Source: Anaerolineae bacterium
GTDB taxonomy: Bacteria; Chloroflexota; Anaerolineae; B4-G1; SLSP01
Assembly (NCBI GenBank): GCA_016927095.1
Contig: JAFGNI010000396.1
Span: forward strand, 1 to 34,298
Reading direction: 5' to 3'
Length of the DNA stretch: 34,298 nt
Every line of letters starts with the position of its first letter. Position 1 is the stretch's first letter. The notes beneath the pieces are model-generated. The model had not been told where the DNA came from. It worked only from the letters and a program-made list of their open reading frames with translations, and searched no databases. Below, piece by piece: positions 26,451-34,298 of this stretch. A program made the position numbers and the translations under genes.

Positions 26451-26478
26451 ATTCTAACACACTTACTGCAAACGTCAA
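26451..26478 (-). promoter_or_regulatory. Promoter of the rpsL (str) operon
   Basis: On the minus strand TTGACG (26473-26478) and TAGAAT (26451-26456) are 16 bases apart, each with five of six consensus matches. Transcription should start near 26444, giving a leader of about 130 bases before rpsL. The -35 lies only 16 bases past the rpoB stop codon. Confidence 0.8.
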
Positions 26479-26494
26479 GATACCCATGACTTGC

Positions 26495-29400
26495 CTAGTC
26501 CTGCGGCGCAAGCCCAAGCAGCCCCATCCCCAACTTCGGCAGCTGCGCCCGTCGGTCATCGCGACCGAAGTGCAGCACCTCGCCCGAGTCCGTCACGGCC
26601 TCAACAGAGAGCGCTAAGCTCTGCAGTTCTTTGACCAAGACTTTGAAGGACGCGGGGATACCCGGCTCCTCAATAGGCAGGCCCTTCACGATGGACTCGT
26701 AAGCCTTCACACGGCCCTGGACATCGTCGGACTTGATGGTAAGCATCTCCTGCAACGTGTACGCCGCGCCATAAGCCTCCAGCGCCCAGACCTCCATCTC
26801 GCCAAATCGCTGACCGCCGAACTGGGCCTTACCACCCAGCGGCTGTTGCGTCACCAGCGAGTAGGGACCTGTGGACCGCGTGTGCACCTTGTCCTCCACC
26901 AGGTGCGCGAGCTTCAGCATGTAGATGATGCCCACGGTGACCGGCTGGTCGAAAGGCCCACCCGTCTTGCCATTGTACAGACGCATCTTACCCAACGTCG
27001 GCAGCGGATCATTGTGCGCGCGGCTATACTCCGTCGCTGATAGGACAACGTCCTCATCAGAGAGCGAAGCCACGTCCTCACCCCGAGCCTCCATCCACAG
27101 GCGCAAGCACACGGACTGGGCTTTCTGATCGACCTCCTGCTGGCGCTCGATAGGACGACCATCGTCATCCTCGAAGGACAGGACATCGTCGGGATCAAAG
27201 CCGGATTCGCGGAGCCACTCGCGCAGCACAGAGCGCCGAGCATAGACGCGATCGTCACGCAGCAGGTCGACGTCATAGCCCTTCGGCGACAACCAGGCAG
27301 CCACATAAATCAGCCGCGCCTCATCGTCGTCCCTCAGCGACTCCAGGGGATACTCCTGGACCTTGAGCCAGGTCCAGGCCCGCTCCATCACGTCATCCCA
27401 AGCCTGATCGATCAACCAAGCTCGGGCGAGTTCGGCCGCGATTTCCTCCTCATTCGCACCATCGAACACCGGTGTGACCACGCTGAATCCAAGCCGGTTG
27501 GCAGCCCACCCCAGATGCGTCTCGAGGACTTGCCCGATATTCATGCGTCCCGGCACGCCTAGGGGGTTAAGAATGATATCCAACGACTCGCCGCTCGTCA
27601 GGAATGGCATATCCTGTACAGGTACGATCTGGGAGATCACACCCTTGTTCCCATGGCGGCCCGCCATCTTGTCGCCCTCGGTTATCTTGCGGCGCTGGGC
27701 CACGTTCACGCGCACGACCTTCTCAACACCGGCGGGCAGATCGCGATACTCCTCGCGATCGAAAATCTTCACATCCACAACCTTGCCGTGGGCGCCGTGC
27801 GGCATCCGCAGGCTGGTGTCCTTCACATCCCGCAGCTTCTCGCCGAAGATCGCCCGCAGAAGTTTCTCCTCAGGGGTCAGCTCTTTCTCACCCTTCGGCG
27901 TGATCTTGCCTACGAGCACATCCAACGGGCCAACCTCGGCACCGACACGGATCACACCCTCCTCGTCGAGGTCGCGAAGCGCATCCTCGGAGACATTCGG
28001 GATCTCACGTGTGACTTCCTCGGGGCCGAGTTTCGTGTCACGAGCCGAGAGCTCATGTTTCTCGACGTGGATCGACGTGAAGTAGTCACGGCGAACCAGG
28101 TCCTCGCTCAGCAGGATGGCATCCTCGAAGTTGCCGCCCTCCCAGGACATAAAGCCAACCAGGACATTCTGGCCCAAAGCGAGGCGTCCATCCTCCGTGG
28201 ATGAGCTGTCAGCCAGGACGTCGCCGGCCTCGATCCGTTGTCCTTTGACCACGATCGGGCGCTGATCGACGCAGGTGCTCTGGTTGGACCGCGCGTACTT
28301 GGTTAACGTATAGGTCGCGATCTCGCCGTTATCCTGTAGGACCACAACGCGATCACCGCTTGCACTGATCACGGTGCCGGCAGCCTCAGCCGTGATCACC
28401 AGGCCGGAGTTCAGCGCGGCCGCGCCTTCCATACCCGTCCCGACAATCGGTGCTTCGGGCTGGATCAGTGGTACCCCCTGGCGCTGCATGTTGGAGCCCA
28501 TCAAGGCGCGGTTGGCGTCGTCATGTTCCAGGAACGGAATCAGCGCTGCCGAAACACCCACCATCTGAATCGGAGCCACATCGATGTAGTCAATGCGCTC
28601 CGGGGGCGTGAAGAGATAGTCATCCCCCTTCCGTGCCACGACCTGGCGACTGACGAAGTGGCCGGTGTCATCAAGTTTCGCGTTGGCCTGCGCAATGACG
28701 TAAGGCTCCTCGCGGTCAGCCGAGAGGTAGATGATCTCATCGGTCACCCGCGGCACAATGCGCACGGGGTCTCGGAGCTTCAAAGCAGCGAGGGTCTCGG
28801 CTATGTCGCGCGTCACCTTGGTAGCGCCCTTCGCCACGACCTCTCCTGTTTCTGGGTTCTCAACATCCTCACGGAGAATCTCCCCAGTGAGCTGATCGAC
28901 CGTGTTCTGCACAGCTCGGACGACACGACGATAGGGTGTCTCGATGAAACCCAGGTTGTTGATGCGTCCATAGCTGCTCAGACGGCCAATCAGGCCGATG
29001 TTCGGGCCCTCAGGCGTCTCGATAGGGCAGATACGACCGTAGTGGCTGTGGTGGACGTCGCGTACATCAAAGCCCGCGCGCTCACGCCGCAGACCACCGG
29101 GGCCCAATGCCGAGAGCGTGCGCTTGTGCGTCAGGCTCGACAGCGGGTTGGTCTGCTCCATGAACTGCGACAACTGGCTGGATCCAAAGAACTCCCGGAT
29201 CGATGCGACGACCGGACGGATGTTGACCAGACCTATCGGCGTTGGGGACTCATCACGGATGCTCATCCGCTCACGAACCACCCGCTCCATCCGAACAAGA
29301 CCGATGCGAACCTTGGCTTGCACCAGCTCGCCCACGGTCTTGACCCGCCGGTTGCCCAGATGGTCCATATCGTCGGGACCCGCGACGCCGTTGTTGATAT

Positions 29401-30397
29401 GAATCATACGACGCACAATCGCGACGAAGTCCGTCTTGGTGATCGTGCGAATCTCCATCGGCACTTCGATCTGCATACGCTGGTTGAGTTTGTAGCGCCC
29501 CACCTCTTGCAAGTTATAGCGTTGCGGATCGAAAAGCTGCGAGACCATATACTCGTGGGCATTCTCCAGGGTCGGCGGATCGCCAGGCCGCATCCGGCGG
29601 TAGAACTCCACCAGCGCCTCCTCCGCGACCGTGCGCCCTCCCTTAAGATCCCACGCAGGCTCCTGGCGGATGGTGTCGGTGGTCCAAGGATGATCAGGGT
29701 CGTTGTCGGCCTCTTTGAAGAGCTCGATGAGCTCCTCATCCGTTCCCTCTTTGAGTACATCGCTGTGCATCGGATCGTCAACCGCCGACAGCGCCCGCAG
29801 GAAAATCGTTACGGGGATGGTGCGCTTGCGATTGAAGCGCAGTGTCAAATAGCCCGTCTTGCGGGTCTCGAACTCCATCCATGCGCCACGGTCCGGGATG
29901 AGCTTCGCACTCGCGAGACGGCGCCCGCCGTCCTCCTCTAGGCCGAAGTAGACACCCGGAGAACGAATCAGCTGACTGACGACGACGCGTTCCGTCCCGT
30001 TGATAATGAAGGTGGCGTTCTCGGTCATCAGAGGGAGATCGCCCAGGAAGATCTCCTGTTGCACGATCTCGCTGGTCTCCCTGTTCACTAACGCAACATC
30101 AATGTAAAGCGGTACGGCAAAGGTCAAATCACGATCCAAACACTCCTGTTGATCGTGTTTCGGCTCGCCAAAGCGATAGCCCAACTCAAAGCCTGCATCC
30201 TCAGCCTTTGCACCTGGCAGGTACAGACTCAATTGCCCGTTGAAGCTGTCAATGGGCGAGATTTCGTCGAAGAGCTGGTACAACCCCTCCTTCTGCAACC
30301 ACTCATAGGATTGCAGTTGTACTTCCACAAGACCTGGTAGCGGCAATGCGCTAGCAATTCGAGCGTACGATTTCACGCCAAGGTCTGCTACTGCCAT
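26495..30397 (-). CDS. rpoB: RNA polymerase beta subunit
   Basis: The beta subunit has 1300 residues. Recognisable parts include the N-terminal lobe with [19 protein letters not shown], the rifampicin cluster ([10 protein letters not shown] to SALGPGGL), [15 protein letters not shown], the [10 protein letters not shown] catalytic lysine region, and the C-terminal clamp with HARSTG-like [26 protein letters not shown]. Between VFDGA (about residue 976) and GKMRLYNG (about 1134) lies a stretch of some 160 residues, about twice that in Thermus. The ATG at 30397 has GGAGGGAAGGG upstream. rpoC does not follow; the next gene is rpsL. Upstream is a strong promoter and a leader of about 267 bases. Confidence 0.97.
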   Translation of the reverse strand: MAVADLGVKSYARIASALPLPGLVEVQLQSYEWLQKEGLYQLFDEISPIDSFNGQLSLYLPGAKAEDAGFELGYRFGEPKHDQQECLDRDLTFAVPLYIDVALVNRETSEIVQQEIFLGDLPLMTENATFIINGTERVVVSQLIRSPGVYFGLEEDGGRRLASAKLIPDRGAWMEFETRKTGYLTLRFNRKRTIPVTIFLRALSAVDDPMHSDVLKEGTDEELIELFKEADNDPDHPWTTDTIRQEPAWDLKGGRTVAEEALVEFYRRMRPGDPPTLENAHEYMVSQLFDPQRYNLQEVGRYKLNQRMQIEVPMEIRTITKTDFVAIVRRMIHINNGVAGPDDMDHLGNRRVKTVGELVQAKVRIGLVRMERVVRERMSIRDESPTPIGLVNIRPVVASIREFFGSSQLSQFMEQTNPLSSLTHKRTLSALGPGGLRRERAGFDVRDVHHSHYGRICPIETPEGPNIGLIGRLSSYGRINNLGFIETPYRRVVRAVQNTVDQLTGEILREDVENPETGEVVAKGATKVTRDIAETLAALKLRDPVRIVPRVTDEIIYLSADREEPYVIAQANAKLDDTGHFVSRQVVARKGDDYLFTPPERIDYIDVAPIQMVGVSAALIPFLEHDDANRALMGSNMQRQGVPLIQPEAPIVGTGMEGAAALNSGLVITAEAAGTVISASGDRVVVLQDNGEIATYTLTKYARSNQSTCVDQRPIVVKGQRIEAGDVLADSSSTEDGRLALGQNVLVGFMSWEGGNFEDAILLSEDLVRRDYFTSIHVEKHELSARDTKLGPEEVTREIPNVSEDALRDLDEEGVIRVGAEVGPLDVLVGKITPKGEKELTPEEKLLRAIFGEKLRDVKDTSLRMPHGAHGKVVDVKIFDREEYRDLPAGVEKVVRVNVAQRRKITEGDKMAGRHGNKGVISQIVPVQDMPFLTSGESLDIILNPLGVPGRMNIGQVLETHLGWAANRLGFSVVTPVFDGANEEEIAAELARAWLIDQAWDDVMERAWTWLKVQEYPLESLRDDDEARLIYVAAWLSPKGYDVDLLRDDRVYARRSVLREWLRESGFDPDDVLSFEDDDGRPIERQQEVDQKAQSVCLRLWMEARGEDVASLSDEDVVLSATEYSRAHNDPLPTLGKMRLYNGKTGGPFDQPVTVGIIYMLKLAHLVEDKVHTRSTGPYSLVTQQPLGGKAQFGGQRFGEMEVWALEAYGAAYTLQEMLTIKSDDVQGRVKAYESIVKGLPIEEPGIPASFKVLVKELQSLALSVEAVTDSGEVLHFGRDDRRAQLPKLGMGLLGLAPQD

Positions 30398-30446
30398 TCT
30401 CTACCCTTCCCTCCTGGGAGACTCAGTAGAATCCCTGAGAGCCTAA

Positions 30447-30482
30447 GCGGGCATAGCCTGCCCAGCCGTGGGCAAAGCCCGC
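30447..30482 (-). repeat. Paired inverted repeats in the rpoB leader
   Basis: GCGGGC (30447-30452) pairs with GCCCGC (30477-30482) and, nested inside, TGCCCA pairs with TGGGCA around GCCG. The same bases can also form two smaller side-by-side hairpins. It lies about 50 bases before the rpoB start. It recalls the palindromic core of the repeat at 3667-3727 but is not a clear copy. Confidence 0.45.
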
Positions 30483-30513
30483 CCATCCACCAAAATATAT
30501 CCACGCCGCAAGC

Positions 30514-30554
30514 GCCCGCTCTTGCAGAGGCTCAACGATCTCTCACGAGCAGGC
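30514..30554 (-). promoter_or_regulatory. Stable stem-loop in the rpoB leader
   Basis: On the minus strand GCCTGCTC (30547-30554) pairs with GAGCGGGC (30514-30521), 8 bp with one G-U pair, and an inner AGAG/CTCT stem is possible. It lies between promoter and start codon. The 308-base gap 30398-30705 otherwise holds only the rpoB promoter, an AT-rich patch and the 30447-30482 hairpin; no ORF is supported. Confidence 0.4.
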
Positions 30555-30670
30555 GGCTTCCGGGCTTATTCACTATTCTTGAGATGAAAATGCTTCTTTC
30601 CCTACACCCGCGTCTCGCGACACAGCACTGGTATCGCAGATGATGTTAGGCGTGGAAATAGCGTCAAAGT

Positions 30671-30698
30671 ATCATAACCCTTTTCGGGGGGATGTCAA
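30671..30698 (-). promoter_or_regulatory. Promoter of rpoB
   Basis: On the minus strand a consensus TTGACA (30693-30698) and TATGAT (30671-30676, five of six matches) are 16 bases apart. The start near 30664 gives a leader of about 267 bases. The -35 begins 8 bases after the end of the LysM lipoprotein gene, so the two units are back to back with no terminator between them. Confidence 0.8.
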
Positions 30699-30705
30699 GG
30701 CAAAA

Positions 30706-31743
30706 TCAGTTCGCCACGCCCCATGCGATGACGCTGTAGCCGCTGGGGGCGGCGACCTCTTGGGGTGTCAGTAGGATGTCGAAGGTCTGTTGGGCCCCGC
30801 TGGCGATCTGCACTGACTCGGCCATCGTCAATTGCCGGTAGCCTACCACATTACCTTCGGTGTTGTAGATCGTGGCCACGACGGAGACGCGTCCCACAGT
30901 AGCCGCAGCCGCATTGACCACCGTGCCGCGAACCCGGTATTGCGGACCGGAGACGCCGCCCTCGGCACCTGCGATCTGCAGCGGCACGAAACCTGCCGTG
31001 ATGGGGCTCACCGACTCACCACGGACCAGCCGCACCAACGCGTCCGTCACACCACTGGGGGGGTCCCTGAAGAGTATCGAGAACGGTGCACGCGCCTCAG
31101 CCGGTAGGTAGTCTGCCGCAACCAATGCACGGGTCGTTACGATGGGCGTCCCGTCCGCCGCGACCAGGGTGACCTCGACCTGGATATTGGTCACAGCGTC
31201 ACCCGTGGTGTTCACCACCTCTCCCATGCACCAGATCCCACCCACCGGTGTCTCATAGATGGCAACCCCTGACGTGGTCAACGGCATAGGCGTGGGCGTC
31301 GGCAGAATGGCGTTACCCTCTGGGACGACGATGTATCCCGCTTCGGGGATCTCCTCCTCTTCCAGAGGAATGATCAGAGCCTGGCCAATGCTCAGGATAT
31401 CCTGCTCTGCCAACCCATTGGCACGGAGGAGGCCCCCCACGGTCACGCCATACTCCAGCGCGATCCCAAACAGCGTATCGCCGCTTTCCACGACGTGAAT
31501 CACGGGGGTCGGCGTCGGGGACGGTGTAAACGTAGGCGTGGGGGGAACCGGCGTCAGGTAGATCTCAGGGGCGATCGTGGGCGTGGCCAAGCGAGAGGGC
31601 GCTGATGCATTCGGCGTCAGCGTCGGTGTTGAGGGCGGCGGTGTCAGCACAGCATCACAGCCAACCAACAGGACGACGCCCAAGAGGGCAACGGCGACCT
31701 GACCCAGATACCCACAGCTGCACCTACCACACGGCTTCGACAC
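30706..31743 (-). CDS. LysM-domain lipoprotein with a Thr/Pro-rich linker
   Basis: The 345-residue protein has a lipoprotein signal (hydrophobic helix 15-28, lipobox LLVGC with Cys29), a low-complexity Thr/Pro linker (about 34-80), one LysM domain (about 82-126, HVVESGDTLFGIALEYGV), a second short TPTP linker and a C-terminal beta-rich region (about 160-345). The latter contains two stretches of the type EVVNTTGDAVTNIQVEV and GTVVNAAAATVGRVSVVAT, which resemble FxLYD-like repeats. It should sit on the outer face of the membrane and bind peptidoglycan; no catalytic domain is seen. The GTG at 31743 has no visible Shine-Dalgarno and lies where transcription should start, so a leaderless mRNA is possible. 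A later in-frame GTG (codon 17) would shorten the signal. Confidence 0.82.
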   Translation of the reverse strand: MSKPCGRCSCGYLGQVAVALLGVVLLVGCDAVLTPPPSTPTLTPNASAPSRLATPTIAPEIYLTPVPPTPTFTPSPTPTPVIHVVESGDTLFGIALEYGVTVGGLLRANGLAEQDILSIGQALIIPLEEEEIPEAGYIVVPEGNAILPTPTPMPLTTSGVAIYETPVGGIWCMGEVVNTTGDAVTNIQVEVTLVAADGTPIVTTRALVAADYLPAEARAPFSILFRDPPSGVTDALVRLVRGESVSPITAGFVPLQIAGAEGGVSGPQYRVRGTVVNAAAATVGRVSVVATIYNTEGNVVGYRQLTMAESVQIASGAQQTFDILLTPQEVAAPSGYSVIAWGVAN

Positions 31744-31749
31744 AGCGCG

Positions 31750-31755
31750 ATTATA
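31750..31755 (-). promoter_or_regulatory. Extended -10 element right before the LysM lipoprotein start
   Basis: On the minus strand TGGTATAAT ends 6 bases before the GTG at 31743, so the +1 would fall on or next to the start codon. No good -35 is seen, which is common for extended -10 promoters. Confidence 0.55.
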
Positions 31756-31810
31756 CCATGTGCCGTGAGAGCGTGACCGCGGACTGAACCTGGAGGGTGT
31801 GCTGTCTTGC

Positions 31811-32932
31811 TCAGCGCCCCTCGCCGTCCTGCAGCTCGGCGACGCGCTCAGCGTCAGCAGATTCGACGCCAGCTACTACCTCGCCATCGGCATGCGCGGC
31901 ACGCGCGCGGCGCCAAAGCGTATAGGCGGCGTAGAACAGCCACGGTCCCGCAATGGCAACCGCGAAATAGGGCGCAGCAGGAAGGAGCCCAGGCCCTTGG
32001 GCGGCGCCGGTCCTGTCGAGGTTGTACAGAATCAGGGCCAGCGCGGTCCAAACGGTGAGGAAGTTCGGGGCCGGGTCGGCGGCGTGCAGCAGACCGAGTC
32101 CCCGCTGCCGGCGCCGTGTGAACGGCCAGAAAAGGTTACAGCCCATGTGGCCAAGCTGATCCTCCAGGGCATGTGCGGCGAAGGCCAGGCCGCTCACGAG
32201 CCCAGCGAGACGCCCCACCGGGTTCCCCCCTAGATGACTTCCCAGGACCCACGCAACCAATCCTATGACGAGAGCCAACGGCAGGCTATGCGTCCACCGG
32301 TGATGCCAATCCAGGAAATCGATCACGAGGCCATCACCCTCGCGGTGGAAGCAGAAGCTAGGCCCGGTGAAGATATCAATGTCATAGGCGCGCCGGTAGC
32401 TATGAACAAGGGGAAAATCGAGTGGGTGCTCGACCCAGACTGCGTCAGGAGGCTCGGAGCCCGGGATGGCGGCTTGGCTGGTGGTGACCAAAGGGCCGAT
32501 TCGGGCGGAGACGGCGTGCCTTTCCGAGTCGATACAGACCGTGTAGCGGCGCCAGAGATCCGCACCACGGCGTACCGTGTGCGCGACCAACCGGCGGGGT
32601 GTACCGGTCTCGAAGGCCTCGCGCATCGTGTTAGCAAAGGCCGCGATCACCGTCTCGGCAGCCACTAAAGCTGCCTCCGGGGTGACCACGTGGGCGGCCC
32701 CCGTACCAGCTTCGCACGTGTTGTCGCCGTTCCCCGCCAAGATAGGACCCGGGTCAATCGCAACGTCGTAGTGTTCGAGATAGCGCACAAAACGGAAGTC
32801 CAGCAAGTCGGGTAGCAGCCCGGCAACACCACCGAGCACGGGCAAGAGGGAACCCTCGCGTGCCAGCGCAACGACCTCAGGCAAGCAGGTCGCGAGGGCG
32901 ACGCCGGTCAAGAAGTGCGTGATGCCTTTCAT
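31811..32932 (-). CDS. YdjM/DUF457-like membrane metal-dependent hydrolase
   Basis: The 373-residue integral membrane protein starts MKGITHFLTGVALATCLPEV and carries the scattered His/Asp residues of the YdjM (LexA-binding, inner-membrane hydrolase, PF04307) group: His6, Asp42/Asp45 in LLPDLLDF, His210/His211/His215 in DWHHRWTHSLPL, and His254/Asp258/His262 in HALEDQLGHMG. Several hydrophobic helices occur in the first 45 and in the 215-340 region. Between about 55 and 205 a soluble insertion is present, longer than in small YdjM proteins. The substrate is unknown. The frame is open to 33004; the ATG at 32932 is preferred because the family start MKGITH lies there. The Shine-Dalgarno is weak. 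It is followed by the LysM lipoprotein gene after 67 bases. Confidence 0.75.
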   Translation of the reverse strand: MKGITHFLTGVALATCLPEVVALAREGSLLPVLGGVAGLLPDLLDFRFVRYLEHYDVAIDPGPILAGNGDNTCEAGTGAAHVVTPEAALVAAETVIAAFANTMREAFETGTPRRLVAHTVRRGADLWRRYTVCIDSERHAVSARIGPLVTTSQAAIPGSEPPDAVWVEHPLDFPLVHSYRRAYDIDIFTGPSFCFHREGDGLVIDFLDWHHRWTHSLPLALVIGLVAWVLGSHLGGNPVGRLAGLVSGLAFAAHALEDQLGHMGCNLFWPFTRRRQRGLGLLHAADPAPNFLTVWTALALILYNLDRTGAAQGPGLLPAAPYFAVAIAGPWLFYAAYTLWRRARAAHADGEVVAGVESADAERVAELQDGEGR

Positions 32933-33166
32933 CTGGGTTCTGGATGCCGGATGCTGGGCGCTCGATGTTGGACGGACTAAACGCAGCTGGTGGCGCGCGC
33001 TCACGAGCGACTTCCCGATTCAAGAGCCGCACCGTGCGGATATTGTATGCTCACTCAGGCGAGGCGACAATTGATGAGAGGCGAATCGAGAAACGAGGTG
33101 AGAGGCGCCTGCGGCTTGGCATCTTGCCCGGCGCGGCAATCCTAGGATACTAGAGCCTCACTGATC

Positions 33167-34298
33167 ATGGGGAACCGAGAGCCGTCTTTGCGCAGACTAC
33201 ACCACGTCGCGATGCTGACCGCCATCCTGCTGCTTGCGTTCGGGCTGCGGGTATGGGGGCTTGCCCACCACAGCATCTGGTGGGATGAGGGCATTGGTGT
33301 GTGGCTGGCACGCCTGCCTGTTCTGGAGAGCATACGCTGGACGGCAACGGATTCGCACCCGCCGCTGCACTACGCGATCCTGCGCAGATGGTGGCTGCTG
33401 GCAGGCGAGGGCGAGGTCGTCCTGCGCTTTCCTTCGGTCGTCGCGGGATTCCTCACCGTTGTCTTCGCCTACAAGCTCGGGCGCCTGCTGGGCAGCGCGA
33501 CCACCAGTCTGCTGGCAGCGCTGCTGATCGCCATCTCCCGATTCTCAATCATCTGGTCGCAAGAGATCCGCATGTATGGGCTGGCAACAACACTCACCAC
33601 CGGATCCCTGTGGGCTGCGGTCTGGCTGTGGCGAACCTCCGGGCGCTCCTCGGCGACGCGGCCCGGGCGAGCATGGCTCGCCTACGTCGGCTTCACCGCG
33701 GGCGCCCTCTACACCCTGTACCTGACAGGCTCGGTGCTGGCTGTGACCAACTTGGCCTTCCTGGCGGTGGCAAGGCGCCGCCGCTGGCACCGCAGCACGC
33801 TCTTGCCCTGGATCACGGCTCAAATGGCTGTGGTGGCCCTCATTCTGCCTTGGCTGCTGTACGCCCTTCCCCGAATGCACAGCCTCTCGACGGATGATCC
33901 GTTCAATCCAGGCTTCTTCCTTCAGCTCTACGCCACGATGCTCGCGGTTGGCTCGCCGCTCGATCTTGATAGATATGTGCCGTGGATCATCACGATCCTG
34001 GTTGGCATGGCCTTGGGGACCATTGCCATCGCAGCCAACCTGTCCAAAGGACAGCGTGATGGAGATCACCGGCCCACCGGTGAGGTTTACCGGCGTAACT
34101 GTGAAGTTCACCGGCAGACGCGGATTGCCGGCCTGATGATGCTGGTGGCCGGCTTGTTGCTGCCACCGCTTGCCGTCGTCGTCCTGGCGCTGCCCCAGCT
34201 GAATCTGGGTTTCTCGCGCTCAGTGGCACCGCGCTATCTGCTGCCGCTATCGGCCTGCTACGCCGTCCTGCTGGCGTGGGGTGTGGACACATTGATGA
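33167..34298 (+). CDS. GT-C family glycosyltransferase (PMT/ArnT-like), 3' truncated by window end
   Basis: 377 codons are visible; the frame is open at the window end, so the C-terminus is missing. The protein is a polytopic membrane enzyme of the GT-C / PMT_2 (family 39-like) group, which transfers sugars from polyprenyl-phosphate donors outside the membrane. The first outer loop has the acidic WWDEG motif (Asp40-Glu41) after the first helix, then DSHPPLHYA (His64-Pro-Pro) and SQEIRMYGL, as in this group. About eight helices are seen. A hydrophilic loop (about 295-325) contains a short 21-base period repeat. The ATG at 33167 has no strong Shine-Dalgarno; an ATG at codon 16 is another option. 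The 234-base gap to the divergent YdjM-like gene shows a small palindrome (CCGCAC/GTGCGG) and no convincing promoter. Confidence 0.8.
   Translation, partial: MGNREPSLRRLHHVAMLTAILLLAFGLRVWGLAHHSIWWDEGIGVWLARLPVLESIRWTATDSHPPLHYAILRRWWLLAGEGEVVLRFPSVVAGFLTVVFAYKLGRLLGSATTSLLAALLIAISRFSIIWSQEIRMYGLATTLTTGSLWAAVWLWRTSGRSSATRPGRAWLAYVGFTAGALYTLYLTGSVLAVTNLAFLAVARRRRWHRSTLLPWITAQMAVVALILPWLLYALPRMHSLSTDDPFNPGFFLQLYATMLAVGSPLDLDRYVPWIITILVGMALGTIAIAANLSKGQRDGDHRPTGEVYRRNCEVHRQTRIAGLMMLVAGLLLPPLAVVVLALPQLNLGFSRSVAPRYLLPLSACYAVLLAWGVDTLM
34057..34115 (+). repeat. Degenerate direct repeat inside the glycosyltransferase gene
   Basis: GTGAGGTTTACCGGC (34080-34094) and GTGAAGTTCACCGGC (34101-34115) match at 13 of 15 positions with a 21-base period; a looser third copy precedes them at 34057-34074. 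They encode a charged cytoplasmic-type loop (GEVYRR / CEVHRQ). The 21-base period keeps the frame. Confidence 0.5.

Noticed and set aside
28523..29941. A 472-codon open frame opposite rpoB
   Set aside because: Fully antisense to conserved rpoB sequence, His/Arg-rich in a way typical for shadow frames.

Overview
The window is about 34.3 kb of GC-rich bacterial chromosome, most likely from a member of the Chloroflexota (Anaerolineae/Caldilineae-like). That placement is an inference from four things: the long RpoB with a large insertion before its C-terminal catalytic part, tandem LysM + M23 peptidases with one membrane anchor, a LysM lipoprotein with a Thr/Pro-rich linker, and the YabN-type methylase-MazG fusion. 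No marker here fixes the genus.

Left part (1-5.7 kb): the 3' end of lysS on the plus strand; a convergent HD-domain hydrolase gene; two tandem paralogous LysM/M23 peptidase genes on the minus strand; a 371-bp divergent intergenic region holding a repeat element with imperfect terminal inverted repeats and two facing promoters; a small thioredoxin gene with a CPPC active site on the plus strand; and a convergent YabN-like methylase/MazG gene.

Central part (5.7-30.4 kb): one long minus-strand array of information-processing genes. In transcription order (right to left) it reads rpoB; rpsL-rpsG-fusA-tuf; rpsJ-rplC-rplD-rplW-rplB-rpsS-rplV-rpsC-rplP-rpmC-rpsQ-rplN-rplX-rplE-rpsN-rpsH-rplF-rplR-rpsE-rpmD-rplO-secY; rpmJ-rpsM-rpsK-rpsD-rpoA-rplQ-truA-rplM-rpsI. 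This fuses the str, S10, spc, alpha and L13-S9 operons. A strong intrinsic terminator at 5731-5767 closes it. Good sigma70-type promoters lie in front of rpoB, rpsL and rpmJ. The order is canonical with two exceptions: rpoC is not between rpoB and rpsL, and adk, map and infA are not between secY and rpmJ.

Right part (30.4-34.3 kb): a LysM lipoprotein that may be made from a leaderless mRNA, a YdjM-like integral membrane metal-dependent hydrolase, and on the plus strand the 5' part of a GT-C glycosyltransferase that runs off the window.

I see no CRISPR array, tRNA, rRNA, prophage, transposase or toxin-antitoxin module. The points most worth a second look are an EF-Tu with a lengthened and rewritten switch I loop (plus an EF1A-like Arg after the DCPGH motif), rpoB parted from rpoC and carrying a long structured leader, an inverted repeat that can hide the rpoA ribosome binding site, and the repeat element whose end supplies part of the thioredoxin promoter.
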